The notes under the pieces are model-generated. The model was given only the letters and a program-made list of their open reading frames with translations. It ran no database searches and was not told the origin of the DNA. Below are positions 22,929 to 31,553 of a DNA stretch of 35,147 nt, in pieces. A program made the position numbers and the translations under genes. The stretch is taken from positions 1 through 35,147 of the forward strand of contig NJBP01000017.1 of the NCBI GenBank assembly GCA_005223085.1. Direction: 5' to 3'. The DNA is from Candidatus Aerophobetes bacterium Ae_b3b (GTDB taxonomy: Bacteria > Aerophobota > Aerophobia > Aerophobales > AE-B3A). The stretch's first letter is position 1, and every line of letters begins with the position of its first letter.

Positions 22929-23666
22929 TTAAAAACTGAATCTACTCAAAAAGGGGAACCACCGATTAAAGATGGCCGTTAAAATCAAGAAATAATTACT
23001 CATTAAGAGAATTCCTACCCCTATGAGAAAGATACCGCTAATTAAGGAAATTAATCGAAGGTGTCTCTTTAGTTTCTGATAACGCTCTAAGAAAGCCTCC
23101 AATCCCCAGGAACATAAGAAAAAGGGTAAGGCAAAGCCGGCTGAGTAAACTCCCAAAAGAGCTATGCCCGACCACATAGAATTAGTGGTAGAGGCATAAA
23201 AGAGGATAGAGGCAAGAATAGGGCCGATGCAGGGGGTCCAACCAGCAGCAAAGGCTACTCCCACTAAGGAAGAGCCAAGATAGCCCATCGGCTTTTCCTT
23301 AAGATGAAACTTCCTCTCCTTTTGAAGAAAATTCAGATTAATCAGCCCGGTAAATTGAATACCCAGGAGAATAATAAAGGCTCCTCCTATTCTGGATATC
23401 CATCCCTGGTATTTAATGAGAATCTTTCCCGCCAGAGAAGCTGAGGCTCCCAGAAGAATGAAAATAAGGGAAAAACCCAGAATGAACATTAAAGAGTGAA
23501 TTATGGTGATTTTTCTTACTTTGGGCTTTCTTTCCTCCCTGATTAGCTCATCCAGAGAGATTCCGGTAATAAAGGAAAGATAAGAAGGAAGGAGAGGGAG
23601 AACACAAGGGGAAAGAAAGGAAAGGATTCCTGCCCCTAAGGCAATAACGAAGGATACATTTTCCAT
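22929..23666 (-). CDS. ccdA: Cytochrome c biogenesis protein CcdA
   Basis: A 245-aa membrane protein with six helices and both redox cysteines (LSPCVLPLLPSYLSFITG in helix 1; GWTPCIGPILASIL in helix 4). It moves reducing equivalents from cytosolic thioredoxin across the membrane to exported thioredoxins, here most likely the TlpA-like protein encoded next. Longer and more typical than the CcdA-like protein of the arsenic operon. The 219 bases between it and the exported protein gene show nothing recognisable. Confidence 0.93.
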   Translation of the reverse strand: MENVSFVIALGAGILSFLSPCVLPLLPSYLSFITGISLDELIREERKPKVRKITIIHSLMFILGFSLIFILLGASASLAGKILIKYQGWISRIGGAFIILLGIQFTGLINLNFLQKERKFHLKEKPMGYLGSSLVGVAFAAGWTPCIGPILASILFYASTTNSMWSGIALLGVYSAGFALPFFLCSWGLEAFLERYQKLKRHLRLISLISGIFLIGVGILLMSNYFLILTAIFNRWFPFLSRFSF

Positions 23667-23885
23667 TCTACTATTGGATACAGAGAATTATTTCCCTGGA
23701 CTGAGGGCAAGTTTCATCCGTCGATTCTAATCTCGGGTTTTCATCTACCCAAAAACCAAATCTTATAGCCCTGAATATCAAGTTAGACAGTACCGTAACT
23801 CCTTAATTTGTCAACTTCCTTTCTTTTCCTTTCTTTTAAATAACCAGAGCTATTACGGCAGTAGTGAGTCCCCCTTCAACTTAAT

Positions 23886-24494
23886 TTACCGAGCAAATGA
23901 ACCATAGTCGAAATTTAGCCTCCAGGGAATCTGATAGCCGACTAAATTTCCTTGATAAGTTCCCACTGATTCCTGGTGATAGGGGCCAAGATAGGCTCTC
24001 GCTTCAATATAGTGTCCTCTTCCGGTATACGTCCAGGAGACAGCCTGTTCATATCCGGGGTAAAGACTTAACTCCATTCCGTTGATATTTACTAAAATGT
24101 ACCAATCGGTGGCATTTCTGACAGTGACAACGGTGGTGGAAACGGAAGGAGTGTAAGTAGGTTGTGGTGAAGGAACATAGACATAGCGGGGAGGTGGTGG
24201 AGAAACATGGACCACCTCTCGGGGACGCCGACCTGCCTCCGAAATCGCTTTGGACAAAAAATAAATTCCCCCGATGACTATTAATCTGTCGATATCTTTG
24301 TCGGTGAATCTTATTCTTATGGTCTTCTTTTGTCTGGGCCTACGGTACCTGTAATCGCGGTCGTGCCGCCGTTTGTCATCCCTCCGGGTACGCGCTGAGG
24401 CTACCGGGGCGGCCACAATCACTGAGGAAATCAAGATCGAGCCCACCATAATACTTACCAAAGCCAAGGCTATTCTTCTTTTTCCCATAAACAT
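23886..24494 (-). CDS. Exported protein of unknown function
   Basis: A 202-aa predicted secreted or periplasmic protein. An N-terminal signal peptide (ALALVSIMVGSILISSVIVAAPVASA, signal peptidase I site likely after ASA) is followed by a very basic segment (RTRRDDKRRHDRDYRYRRPRQKK). A helix, a proline-rich stretch (PPPPRYVYVPSPQPTYTPS) and a beta-rich C-terminal domain (VTVRNATDWYILVNINGMELSLYPGYEQAVSWTYTG) follow. I chose the ATG at 24494 because AGGAGG lies seven bases upstream; the track start 24 codons earlier lacks this. I do not recognise a family. Confidence 0.75.
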   Translation of the reverse strand: MFMGKRRIALALVSIMVGSILISSVIVAAPVASARTRRDDKRRHDRDYRYRRPRQKKTIRIRFTDKDIDRLIVIGGIYFLSKAISEAGRRPREVVHVSPPPPRYVYVPSPQPTYTPSVSTTVVTVRNATDWYILVNINGMELSLYPGYEQAVSWTYTGRGHYIEARAYLGPYHQESVGTYQGNLVGYQIPWRLNFDYGSFAR

Positions 24495-24703
24495 CTGGAT
24501 ACCTCCTTTGAGTACAGATTTTTCCCCTGTACCCCTCTTTAACTTTTTACTTTGATATGGTTTCAAACTTGTTTATCCTTGTGATTTGTTTAAGGATCAT
24601 CTCTTTGATATCCTATTTTATTTGGTGCAGCTTTACTGTCCATTTTATTAGACTCCCAAAAATAGCCAATGTTCCATATAAAACTGGGGGGGCAAAAGCA
24701 ATC

Positions 24704-24750
24704 TTGACTTTCTATTTTTTTAGGTATTATATGTATAGTTGTGCAACTAT
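24704..24750 (+). promoter_or_regulatory. Promoter and operator-like palindrome of a lost regulator gene
   Basis: TTGACT (24704-24709) with TATTAT 15 bases on or TTATAT 17 bases on, followed by ATAGTTG-TG-CAACTAT (24735-24750), perfect 7-bp arms. The layout, palindrome just after the -10 and before an ArsR-like start, is that of an autoregulated repressor. Confidence 0.55.
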
Positions 24751-24774
24751 GAAAAAGTTGTCAGGGGCAATGAG

Positions 24775-24873
24775 ATGGAAGAATATACTGAGATGTTCAA
24801 AGCTCTGGAGCAAGAAAAACCTATTCATCATAGCCAGTTCCCTAATTTTACTTACCGCTGGTTTGATTGGTGA
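24775..24873 (+). pseudogene. N-terminal fragment of an ArsR-like regulator
   Basis: ATG opens MEEYTEMFKALEQEKPI and stops after 32 codons. EYTEMFKAL is the usual first-helix sequence of ArsR-family repressors (compare EYFKALSHPV in the arsR of this window), but the expected HTH is missing. An operator-like palindrome lies 25 bases upstream. The similarity is short, so the call is tentative. Confidence 0.45.
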
Positions 24874-24999
24874 ATTTATCGCCTTCCAAAGAATTAATAG
24901 CTCAGCTATTGTTCTTGGCGGTGCTTGGTATCGCTGGCCAGAGCATAATCAGAAGGGGATTCTTTTCTCTGGTAAAAAATCTCTGGTAAAAAAAGCCTT

Positions 25000-25161
25000 A
25001 ATGGTGACACAAAATCTTTTGGTGAGCTGGTGGAAAAGTATCGCCAAACTGTCTACGCTCTCTGTTACCACAGACTTGGCAACTTCCAGGATGCCCAGGA
25101 CCTCGTGCAAGAGATCTTTTTGAAAGATTTTGCACAGCATTCCCTAGGTCGGGATCCTTAG
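25000..25161 (+). pseudogene. Fragment of a sigma-70 family (ECF-like) sigma factor
   Basis: The frame reads NGDTKSFGELVEKYRQTVYALCYHRLGNFQDAQDLVQEIFLKDFA, then stops. This is region 2.1-2.2 of an ECF sigma factor (the core-binding DAQDLVQEIFLK helix is plain). Region 4, the rest of region 2 and any start codon are missing. A clear gene remnant that the ORF track misses because it lacks a start. Confidence 0.85.
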
Positions 25162-25412
25162 CTCTAACCGTAAGTTTTGCTCTGCTCCTTAACACTTTGG
25201 TTATTCTTCTCGGCAAAATTTTTGACGTCTTGCAAACTCCCTTCACCACCTCCCTTCAGATTTCATCTATCTGCCAATTGGGAAGTACAAGTTGTGGTAG
25301 CTCGTCTAGACCAGCACAATCCTCCTTTCCTTCCTGGCTTTCTAAGTGGAATCGAGGACTCAGGTTAAATTTTTATCTTCATATATAATAACTAAATTTC
25401 TCAGGAAAATAT

Positions 25413-26267
25413 TCACTTACCAAAAATTTCCCCACCCTTTATGCTAACAGTTACCTCTTTAAATGGTATGTCCATGCCTGAGACAGAAATCGCCGATTTA
25501 ACAATGCTCACCAACCCAAAACAGCAAGGCACCTCCATATGGGCGCAGGTCATAGATTTTATATTGTTATCCTTTAAGATCTGGGTAATTTTTTCTTTAT
25601 AAAATTCAACGTCATCCAATTTAGGGCATCCTACCAGTAAAATCTTTCCTTTTAGTAGCTCATCGTGAAAATCCGCATAGGCAAAGGGGACGCAGTCTGC
25701 GGCTATCAATAAATGAGCATCCTTTAAATAGGGAGCAATTGACGGAACAAGCATAATCTGAATTGGCCACTGCCTGAGTTCGGATATTCCTTTAGAGATG
25801 GTTTTCTTTTTTTCAGTTATCTCTGCTTTCTCTCTAAAATCCATTACCTTTGAGCCGGGGCATCCAGAAAAAGCTGACATATGCTTGTCCCCGCTGCGCA
25901 GGGGTTCTTCTTTAAGAGGAACTTCTATATTCCTCTCTTTCAAGAAATCTGTTGCCTGGTTAAGATATTCACTCTGGCCGTGTTCTTTAAGATGTTCTAA
26001 GTGTGCTTTAATTACATTCTTTCCCTGCCTTGCAATATTTCTCATAACCTTTCTTTCATTGTATTCCTCTGCCTCTCTTTCCTCGATAGTGATGGCGCCT
26101 TGAGGGCAACTTCCTAGGCAGGCGCCTAAACCATCGCAGAATAGATCACTTATAAGTCTTGCTTTCCCATCTATAATCTGCAGTGCCCCTTCCGGGCAGT
26201 CGGGAATACACAGGCCACAGCCATCACACTTTTCTTCCTCTATCCTTATTATCTTTCTCTTTGCCAT
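25413..26267 (-). CDS. Two-cluster ferredoxin with C-terminal Cys-rich domain
   Basis: A 284-aa iron-sulfur protein. Residues 14-60 form a dicluster ferredoxin (CDGCGLCIPDCPEGAL and CDGLGACLGSCPQGAI; the second motif has the spacing CxxxxxCxxxC, not the standard CxxCxxC). The C-terminal 150 residues contain FSGCPGSK, LIAADCVPFAYADFHDELLKGK, LLVGCPKLDD and CAHMEVPCCFGL, conserved cysteines that could bind another cluster. Similar ferredoxins occur widely in strict anaerobes, partner unknown. It closes the Rrf2-NifU gene series on this strand, which suggests Fe-S-dependent electron transfer. Confidence 0.85.
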   Translation of the reverse strand: MAKRKIIRIEEEKCDGCGLCIPDCPEGALQIIDGKARLISDLFCDGLGACLGSCPQGAITIEEREAEEYNERKVMRNIARQGKNVIKAHLEHLKEHGQSEYLNQATDFLKERNIEVPLKEEPLRSGDKHMSAFSGCPGSKVMDFREKAEITEKKKTISKGISELRQWPIQIMLVPSIAPYLKDAHLLIAADCVPFAYADFHDELLKGKILLVGCPKLDDVEFYKEKITQILKDNNIKSMTCAHMEVPCCFGLVSIVKSAISVSGMDIPFKEVTVSIKGGEIFGK

Positions 26268-26335
26268 AAGAATATCCTCCTTTTTGATCCCGAATACTTC
26301 TTTAGCGTTCTTCTTTCCACATTTTCTTCTACCCT

Positions 26336-26398
26336 TTATTCTGCCAAAGGTTCAGCTTTTTCCTCGAGCGAAAAACAAGACCCCACTTTTTTCTCCAT
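26336..26398 (-). CDS. Possible 20-residue leader peptide or mini-gene
   Basis: ATG at 26398 opens MEKKVGSCFSLEEKAEPLAE then stops. A good GGAGG lies six bases upstream, better than for some real genes here, and the ORF sits between the HD gene and the ferredoxin gene on the same strand. No homology can be claimed; it could be chance or the start of a lost gene. Confidence 0.3.
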   Translation of the reverse strand: MEKKVGSCFSLEEKAEPLAE

Positions 26399-26422
26399 GG
26401 TTTTCCTCCCTTTGCCAGGTGC

Positions 26423-26833
26423 TCATACTTTATCCGCCTGAAGGAGCATCTTCAGATGTCTATCTTCGATGTGCTCGCGGTGGTGAACCGACACCAGATA
26501 GGAGACCTTTCTAACCACCTCAGGTTCTATCCCCATAGTCTCGAGTACCTCCTCGGTAACTTTAGCTCCTACGTCAGAATGAAGTTTGATTTTAAGAGCT
26601 TGATGGCTGATATTATCCACATAATCGCCCCGATAAGGTACTGAATAGCCTATGTCGTGAAGATATGCAGCCAGAAGCAATATGGTCTTATCCTCGGGAT
26701 CATCGATTTCTTTGGCTATCCTTTTCATATTGGCTACAACTTTCAAGGTATGGTCATAATACCTGGGGACAGTCTTTAAGAATATTTCTTTTACCTTTTT
26801 CTTAAGCTTTTTTTCAACCTGATCCAGTTCCAT
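26423..26833 (-). CDS. HD-domain phosphohydrolase, short C terminus
   Basis: A 136-aa HD-superfamily protein: YYDHTLKVVANMKRIA (first His), AAYLHDIGYS (the HD pair, about residues 57-58) and SVHHREHIED (later His). Metal-dependent phosphohydrolases of this kind act on nucleotides or signalling nucleotides. The protein stops at LLQADKV, where the final conserved Asp of HD domains (usually A-D-x-L/x-D) is just reached, so the usual C-terminal helices are missing. GGGAG eight bases upstream supports the ATG. Possibly co-transcribed with the zinc-ribbon gene 210 bases upstream. Confidence 0.82.
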   Translation of the reverse strand: MELDQVEKKLKKKVKEIFLKTVPRYYDHTLKVVANMKRIAKEIDDPEDKTILLLAAYLHDIGYSVPYRGDYVDNISHQALKIKLHSDVGAKVTEEVLETMGIEPEVVRKVSYLVSVHHREHIEDRHLKMLLQADKV

Positions 26834-27043
26834 GGGATCTTCTCCCTGATTGATCCTTTTTTTATTCTTAGGCTATTTTCCACAGTCTATTAGCCTCATC
26901 CCTCTTTAAATCCCTTTTTTGAATAGGTTAGTTCAACCCCCTCATTAGGTGAATTGATTCACTCATAAATAAGATGAAAATAGTCTTATTAAAGGCTAAA
27001 AAAATACCTTCTCGCCTTACTTCTTTTTTTAAAGAAGACTTTT

Positions 27044-27280
27044 TCATCCCTTTTTCCCCTTTAATTGCCTCCACATCTCTGAACCCAGGCATTGCTCGGC
27101 GGCCCTGCACCAATCAATACAGGAAGGAGTTTTCTTCCTATAGACTTCTTTACCACAGTGAAGGCATCTTGCCCTTAACTCATCTGAGAAAATCTCCACC
27201 TGGTGACCACAACCAGGACATCGGTAAAGCCCTGCCTTTAAGTTCCTCTCAGATTGACCGGGACAGCGATAGACCCTCAT
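27044..27280 (-). CDS. Small zinc-ribbon protein
   Basis: A 78-aa protein with CPGCGHQVEIFSDELRARCLHCGKEV, a four-Cys zinc ribbon, followed by TPSCIDWCRAAEQCLG, three more cysteines in a helix-like stretch. Similar small proteins appear beside HD and NifU genes in anaerobes; function unknown. I prefer ATG 27280, five bases after GGAGG, over the GTG at 27283. Eleven to fourteen bases after nifU, so the same transcript. Confidence 0.78.
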   Translation of the reverse strand: MRVYRCPGQSERNLKAGLYRCPGCGHQVEIFSDELRARCLHCGKEVYRKKTPSCIDWCRAAEQCLGSEMWRQLKGKKG

Positions 27281-27294
27281 CACAACCTCCCTTT

Positions 27295-27516
27295 TTAGAC
27301 CGCTTCCACCCTTTTTACTTCTGGAACTTCCTTTTTAAGAACTCTTTCAATCCCCGCCTTTAGAGTCATCGTCGCCATAGGGCAACCTCCACAGGCTCCG
27401 GTAAGTCTAACCTTGACTACTCCCTCATCGTTAACTTCAATCAGTTCCACATCTCCCCCGTCGGCTTGTAAGGATGGCCTTACCTTGGCCAGGGCTTTCT
27501 CAACCTTTTCTTGCAT
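27295..27516 (-). CDS. NifU-like Fe-S scaffold (C-terminal domain)
   Basis: A 73-aa NifU C-terminal domain protein, [24 protein letters not shown] and [22 protein letters not shown], with the cluster-binding Cys42 and Cys45. It assembles or carries 4Fe-4S clusters to client proteins. GGAGG precedes the ATG; the start overlaps the end of the Rrf2 gene by 17 bases, so the two are coupled and an Fe-S-sensing regulator controls an Fe-S carrier. Confidence 0.94.
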   Translation of the reverse strand: MQEKVEKALAKVRPSLQADGGDVELIEVNDEGVVKVRLTGACGGCPMATMTLKAGIERVLKKEVPEVKRVEAV

Positions 27517-27925
27517 TTTGTTTTCCTCCCTCGATCAGATCCTTAATGGTAGTGCTGTTTAAAATTTCAAAAAAATTCTGCTGGGTTTTTCGCCAGAAAT
27601 TCGAGGCCATGCATTCACTAGAGCGAGGACAATTCTCTTTTTCTCGAAGACACCTGACCAAGCCCATTTCTTCTTCTAAAGGCTTAATTACCTCGGCTAC
27701 GGTGATATCTCTTGCGGAACGAGCAAGACTAACTCCTCCCCCTCTACCCTTGAAGGAATTAATTATACCAGATTTGACTAAGGTTTGGAATATCTTTCTT
27801 AAAAATTCTTCAGGGATCTCGGTGGCCCGGGAAATTTCGTCTAGAGAGTAGCGGCGATCTTCACTCCTCTGAGATAAATAAAGAACGGCCGCCATCCCAT
27901 AATCTGCTCCCTGGGTCAATTTCAT
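27500..27925 (-). CDS. IscR-like Rrf2-family regulator
   Basis: A 141-aa winged-helix regulator: [62 protein letters not shown], then Cys92, Cys99 and Cys105 ([15 protein letters not shown]). The three cysteines are at nearly the positions of the IscR cluster ligands (92, 98, 104), so a 2Fe-2S cluster is expected. It leads the nifU operon and has a GACT/AGTC palindrome at its own promoter, as in IscR autoregulation. Confidence 0.93.
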   Translation of the reverse strand: MKLTQGADYGMAAVLYLSQRSEDRRYSLDEISRATEIPEEFLRKIFQTLVKSGIINSFKGRGGGVSLARSARDITVAEVIKPLEEEMGLVRCLREKENCPRSSECMASNFWRKTQQNFFEILNSTTIKDLIEGGKQNARKG

Positions 27926-27942
27926 TAGATGTCCCTTAATTG

Positions 27943-27955
27943 GACTAATTTAGTC
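27943..27955. promoter_or_regulatory. IscR-type operator
   Basis: GACTAATTTAGTC (GACTAAATTAGTC on the gene strand), a perfect palindrome apart from its central base. It matches the GACT-N5-AGTC core of the IscR type 1 site as I know it, and lies just past the -10 of the Rrf2 gene. Confidence 0.75.
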
Positions 27956-27957
27956 TT

Positions 27958-27985
27958 ATTATAACAGAAAAATTATTCTTGTCAA
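27958..27985 (-). promoter_or_regulatory. Promoter of the Rrf2-nifU operon
   Basis: Minus-strand TTGACA (27985-27980), 16-base spacer and TATAAT (27963-27958), both perfect, 33 bases before the Rrf2 start and overlapped downstream by the IscR-type palindrome. Confidence 0.87.
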
Positions 27986-28097
27986 CCCCTTCTCCATTTT
28001 ACAGCTTGTACCATACCCAAAAAGGCCTGTGGCAACGGGAGCAAAGCTACATTTAATCTTTTTTTCATCAGCACTATGGCTTCCCCATACTCTTTTC

Positions 28098-30575
28098 TCA
28101 TTTTTCCTCGTCTCCCTTTAGGTAATCCGGACGAATGTTCACTTTCCTCAGGCGATTAGCATTGGTGACTACGCTTACGGAGCTAGAAGCCATGGCGATC
28201 TCGGCTATAACCGGATGAAGCAGCCCCAGCATGGCTATAGGAATGGCAGCAATATTGTAGCCAAAGGCCCAGTAAAGGTTCTGCTTGATCTTTCTAAAGG
28301 TAGCCCGAGAAAGTTTTATGGCGCTGACTACCCCGGACAGATTCCCACTAACTAGAGTTACATCTGAGGCCTCGATGGCAATATCGGTGCCGGTACCAAT
28401 AGCTATACCCACATTAGCTTGAGTTAAGGCGGGAGCATCGTTAATCCCATCTCCCACCATAGCCACTGTCCCTACCTCAACCTGGAGTCTCTTTATCTCA
28501 TCTACCTTGCCCTCTGGTAGAACCTCAGCTAAAATGCGGGGAATACCTACTTTCTTAGCTATAGCCTCGGCGGTACGTCGGTTGTCGCCAGTGATCATAG
28601 CGGTCTCTATACCCATCTTCTCCAGCTCTCCTATAGCCTCGACTGAGTCCTCCTTCAAGGTATCAGCTACCGCTATTACTCCAACTGTTCTGCCATCGGT
28701 GGCTACCAACATGGCTGTTTTAGCTTCTTCTTCCAATTGCTTTAATTCGGCCTCCATAACGGCAGCGCCTCTGGTCTGGACAACCAACTTCCGGCTGCCT
28801 ACTAAAGTCTCTTTCCCATCAAGCTTAGCCTTTACTCCTTTACCGGCAACTGCCTCAAATCCTTTAGGCTCAACAAGACTTATCCGCTTTTCCTCTGCTT
28901 CTTTTACGATAGCCTGTCCCAGCGGATGCTCAGACCCCATCTCTACGCTGGCCGCCAGACGGAGAACTTCCTCAGCCTTAAATCCATCTGCCGGTATAAT
29001 ATCGGTCACTCCGGGCTTTCCCTTGGTAATGGTCCCGGTCTTGTCGAAGACCACCGTGTGAACATTCTTAAGGGTCTGAATAGCGGCACCTTCCCGGATA
29101 AGGATACCATTCTCAGCTCCCATTCCGCTTCCCACCATCAAGGCAGTGGGAGTAGCCAGTCCCAGTGCACAGGGACAGGCAATAACTAACACGGCTACGG
29201 TGGCAAAGATAGCCAGGGTAAATATTCCCAAGGTGGGATTAACCCAGGGAAGAAAAGAGGTAGCCCACACCCCTACCACTTTTAAAGCACCAGGAAAGAT
29301 AAACCAGAAAACAAAGGTCAGAGCTGCTACTATTAAGATGGTAGGGACAAAGTAACTGGTAACCCTATCAGCAAACTCCTGGATAGGGACCTTGGATCCC
29401 TGACACTCCTCAACCATCTTGATGACTTGAGATAAGAAGGTATCCTTTCCTACTTTGGTTGCCTTCACCTTTAAGAGGCCCTGTTGATTCACTGTAGCTC
29501 CAATAGCCTCATCTCCCTTTTTCTTGCGTAGTGGCATGGACTCACCCGTAGCCATAGATTCATCAATAGAACTCTCACCTTCTATTATCTCTCCATCGGT
29601 AGGGATCTTCTCGCCCGGACGCACCACCATCATATCCCCTAGCTTGACCTCCTCAATAGGAATTTCCTTCTCCTTACCATCTACCAGAATGCGAGCAGTC
29701 TTGGCCCCTAATTCCAACAGCTTCTTAATAGCTTGCGAAGCTCTTCCCTTGGCCATGGTTTCAATGTATCTTCCGGTCAGATGAAAGGCAAAGATCATAG
29801 CCGCTACCCCGGCGTAGTTGGCTATAGGAAAGAAAAGAGTAGCAAAACCGGTAGCATAGGATGCTGTTGTGCCCATGGCGATAAGGACATCCATATTAGC
29901 GCTTCGGTGAAGGATAGCCCTTCCCGCAGAGCGCAGGGTGGGCCAGCCTATCCAGAACATAACCGGTGTGGCTAAAATGACCATTCCTAAATCAAAGACC
30001 AACCTGGAGGGCCAGGCTTTGCCCAGGATCATCTCCGGGATCATCCAGGCGATAACAGGCACAGTAAAGCCCCAGGCCCAGAACATTCGTTTTCTGGCCT
30101 CGAGCATCTTTCGCTCCTCCTCGCCTACTCCTTCCTCTTTTACCTCTTCCTGACCGATTACTTGGTAACCGGTCTCCTCTATCGCCTCCGCTATCTTCTC
30201 TGGGGTAATCTGGATTGGATCGTAGGAGATAGCTGCCTTCTCCGTAGCAAGGTTAACATGAGCCTCCTGTACACCCTCGGTTTTCTTCAAAGCTTTCTCG
30301 ATCGTCTGAGCGCAGGAAGCACAACTCATCCCCCCAATCTTTAGACTAAGTTTCTCGCTTTTCAAGGCCACATCGTAGCCTGCTTCTCTCACTGCCTCAA
30401 TCAAATCCTTATTAGTGACCATTTTGGGATCGAATTCCACATAAGCTTTTTCGGAAGCAAAATTGACATTAGCCGAATGAACACCTTTCTTTTTCTTCAA
30501 ATTCTTTTCAATCGACTGGGCGCAAGAAGTACAGGTCATACCCTTGATTGGTAAATCAACTTTTTTACTGGCCAT
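28098..30575 (-). CDS. copA: Copper-exporting P-type ATPase CopA
   Basis: An 825-aa P1B-type ATPase that pumps Cu+ out of the cytoplasm. It has two N-terminal heavy-metal domains (MTCTSCAQ and MSCASCAQ), the membrane metal site ACPCALG, the phosphorylation site [32 protein letters not shown] and [10 protein letters not shown], and the C-terminal helix residues YNIAAIP and [16 protein letters not shown] typical of the Cu+ subgroup. I chose ATG 30575, after AAAGGAGG, over the track start six codons earlier. Last gene of the copper operon, after CsoR and two YHS-like proteins. Confidence 0.97.
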   Translation of the reverse strand: MASKKVDLPIKGMTCTSCAQSIEKNLKKKKGVHSANVNFASEKAYVEFDPKMVTNKDLIEAVREAGYDVALKSEKLSLKIGGMSCASCAQTIEKALKKTEGVQEAHVNLATEKAAISYDPIQITPEKIAEAIEETGYQVIGQEEVKEEGVGEEERKMLEARKRMFWAWGFTVPVIAWMIPEMILGKAWPSRLVFDLGMVILATPVMFWIGWPTLRSAGRAILHRSANMDVLIAMGTTASYATGFATLFFPIANYAGVAAMIFAFHLTGRYIETMAKGRASQAIKKLLELGAKTARILVDGKEKEIPIEEVKLGDMMVVRPGEKIPTDGEIIEGESSIDESMATGESMPLRKKKGDEAIGATVNQQGLLKVKATKVGKDTFLSQVIKMVEECQGSKVPIQEFADRVTSYFVPTILIVAALTFVFWFIFPGALKVVGVWATSFLPWVNPTLGIFTLAIFATVAVLVIACPCALGLATPTALMVGSGMGAENGILIREGAAIQTLKNVHTVVFDKTGTITKGKPGVTDIIPADGFKAEEVLRLAASVEMGSEHPLGQAIVKEAEEKRISLVEPKGFEAVAGKGVKAKLDGKETLVGSRKLVVQTRGAAVMEAELKQLEEEAKTAMLVATDGRTVGVIAVADTLKEDSVEAIGELEKMGIETAMITGDNRRTAEAIAKKVGIPRILAEVLPEGKVDEIKRLQVEVGTVAMVGDGINDAPALTQANVGIAIGTGTDIAIEASDVTLVSGNLSGVVSAIKLSRATFRKIKQNLYWAFGYNIAAIPIAMLGLLHPVIAEIAMASSSVSVVTNANRLRKVNIRPDYLKGDEEK

Positions 30576-30684
30576 TCTAAAGCCTCCTTTCATCAGGCAA
30601 AGAATCTTCTTAACCCACCTTTTCTAGTAAAAGCAAAACTTATTCTCTCTTTGAAACCAAGAGCGTGGTAACCATAGCTCTTAC

Positions 30685-30867
30685 CTAACCGCAACAATTG
30701 CTATTGTTTTCCTCTGCCTTTATATACTTCAATGGATCGTCATCGAATTTGTTCTTACAGGCCTGAGCACAGAAGTAAAAAGTCTTATCCATATACTCAG
30801 AGGTTGCAGCGGCCGTCTTCTCACTAATCTTCATCCCGCATACCGGGTCTTTTACTTTGCCAAACAT
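30685..30867 (-). CDS. YHS-domain protein
   Basis: A 60-aa protein consisting of a YHS/TRASH-type metal-binding domain, VKDPVCGMKISEKTAAATSEYMDKTFYFCAQACKNKFDDDPLKYI, with a CC near the C terminus (NSNCCG). The conserved Cys residues (DPVCGM, FC-x3-C) suit copper or other soft metals. It lies between csoR and copA on the same strand; a copper-carrier or buffer role is inferred from context. Confidence 0.9.
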   Translation of the reverse strand: MFGKVKDPVCGMKISEKTAAATSEYMDKTFYFCAQACKNKFDDDPLKYIKAEENNSNCCG

Positions 30868-30918
30868 TTATCTCACCTCTTTTCTCTTAGATCCAAATCC
30901 CAAAGGGCTTTAGAAAAA

Positions 30919-31188
30919 TTATCTAATAAATTTATAGATGGTCTCCATTAGCTCTCCAATGATTGGACCACCGCCATCAGATTTGATGGCATTGGCTACA
31001 CAGCTTTCAATATGGCGCTTCATGACCTCGAGGCTTACCTGATCCAGGGCCCTCTGAGCTGCGGTAACCTGATTGATGATGTCAATGCAGTACCTTTCTT
31101 TTTCCACCATCCTCTGGATTCCCCTAATCTGTCCCTCAATTTTTCTCAATCGGGGGAGAACGTCTTGTTTGGTTTCCTGGTTAATCAT
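30919..31188 (-). CDS. csoR: CsoR-family copper-sensing repressor
   Basis: An 89-aa all-helical repressor. The Cu+ ligands of CsoR are in place: Cys34 (RYCIDI), His59 and Cys63 (RHIESC), with helix pattern LPRLRKIEGQIRGIQRMVEKERYC. Copper binding releases it from DNA. It sits in the operon it should control, and a palindrome at that operon's promoter is the likely target. FrmR/RcnR relatives have other ligands, so copper is the best call. Confidence 0.94.
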   Translation of the reverse strand: MINQETKQDVLPRLRKIEGQIRGIQRMVEKERYCIDIINQVTAAQRALDQVSLEVMKRHIESCVANAIKSDGGGPIIGELMETIYKFIR

Positions 31189-31283
31189 CGGGTTATACCT
31201 CCTTTTAAATTCGTAACCTTCCTAATTTTCATAAATGGACACACCGGATCTTTCCAGCCATCAAATGGAACTTGCCTTCTTGT

Positions 31284-31496
31284 TTAATGACATGTTCTAG
31301 GTTGTCCATCGCTTGCCTCGCCGAGTCTTGCGATCAGCCCCTTCTTTTTCTGTCTTCCCATGAACTTCGGGAGATCATCTTTGACGGTCTGTCTGCAGGC
31401 AGCACCGTGAAAATAGAAGGTTTTACCGTTTAAACTGCACCGGTACTGTGTGCTCTTTTTAACCTTGACTCCACACACCGTATTCATATACATCAC
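31284..31496 (-). CDS. Small YHS/TRASH-like metal-binding protein
   Basis: A 70-aa protein with NTVCGVKVKKSTQYRCSLNGKTFYFHGAACRQTVKDDLPKF, clearly YHS-like but with FHGAAC where the partner at 30685 has FCAQAC, so one Cys is replaced by His. The C terminus ends TCH. GTG 31496 (AGGAGG nine bases upstream) and ATG 31493 are both possible starts. First gene of the copper operon. Confidence 0.78.
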   Translation of the reverse strand: MMYMNTVCGVKVKKSTQYRCSLNGKTFYFHGAACRQTVKDDLPKFMGRQKKKGLIARLGEASDGQPRTCH

Positions 31497-31543
31497 TCAT
31501 GTTAGCCTCCTAAGGAAATATGTTATACTTTTTTACCCCTTAC

Positions 31544-31553
31544 CTGTATACAG
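31544..31553. promoter_or_regulatory. Probable CsoR operator
   Basis: CTGTATACAG, a perfect 10-bp palindrome next to GGTAAGGGGTA (gene strand), touching the -10 of the copper operon. CsoR sites are usually G/C-tract palindromes with TAC/GTA edges, so the match is partial and the position is the main argument. Confidence 0.5.

Larger units (their letters stand above)
24495..25412. other. Gene-poor stretch with decayed fragments
   Basis: No intact gene is supported. It holds a promoter-like sequence with a 7-bp palindrome (24704-24750), an ArsR-like N-terminal fragment (24775-24873) and a sigma-factor fragment (25000-25161), each listed separately. The long ORF 24557-25123 crosses them in other frames and is not a credible protein, although it includes one hydrophobic segment (NLFIIASSLILLTAGLIGEF). 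Confidence 0.6.

Noticed and set aside
24557-25123. 188-aa plus-strand ORF with a hydrophobic segment
   Set aside because: It runs across an operator palindrome, an ArsR-like start and a sigma-factor fragment that read in other frames; its C-terminal third is the wrong frame of the sigma-factor codons.
27020-27037. CTTCTTT-TTTT-AAAGAAG hairpin after the zinc-ribbon gene
   Set aside because: No T-run follows in the direction of that gene, and the stem is a low-complexity A/T-rich sequence.
27982-28101. 39-codon ORF overlapping the copA stop (ATGA) on the minus strand
   Set aside because: No family resemblance and it ends inside the -35 of the Rrf2 promoter; probably spacer sequence.
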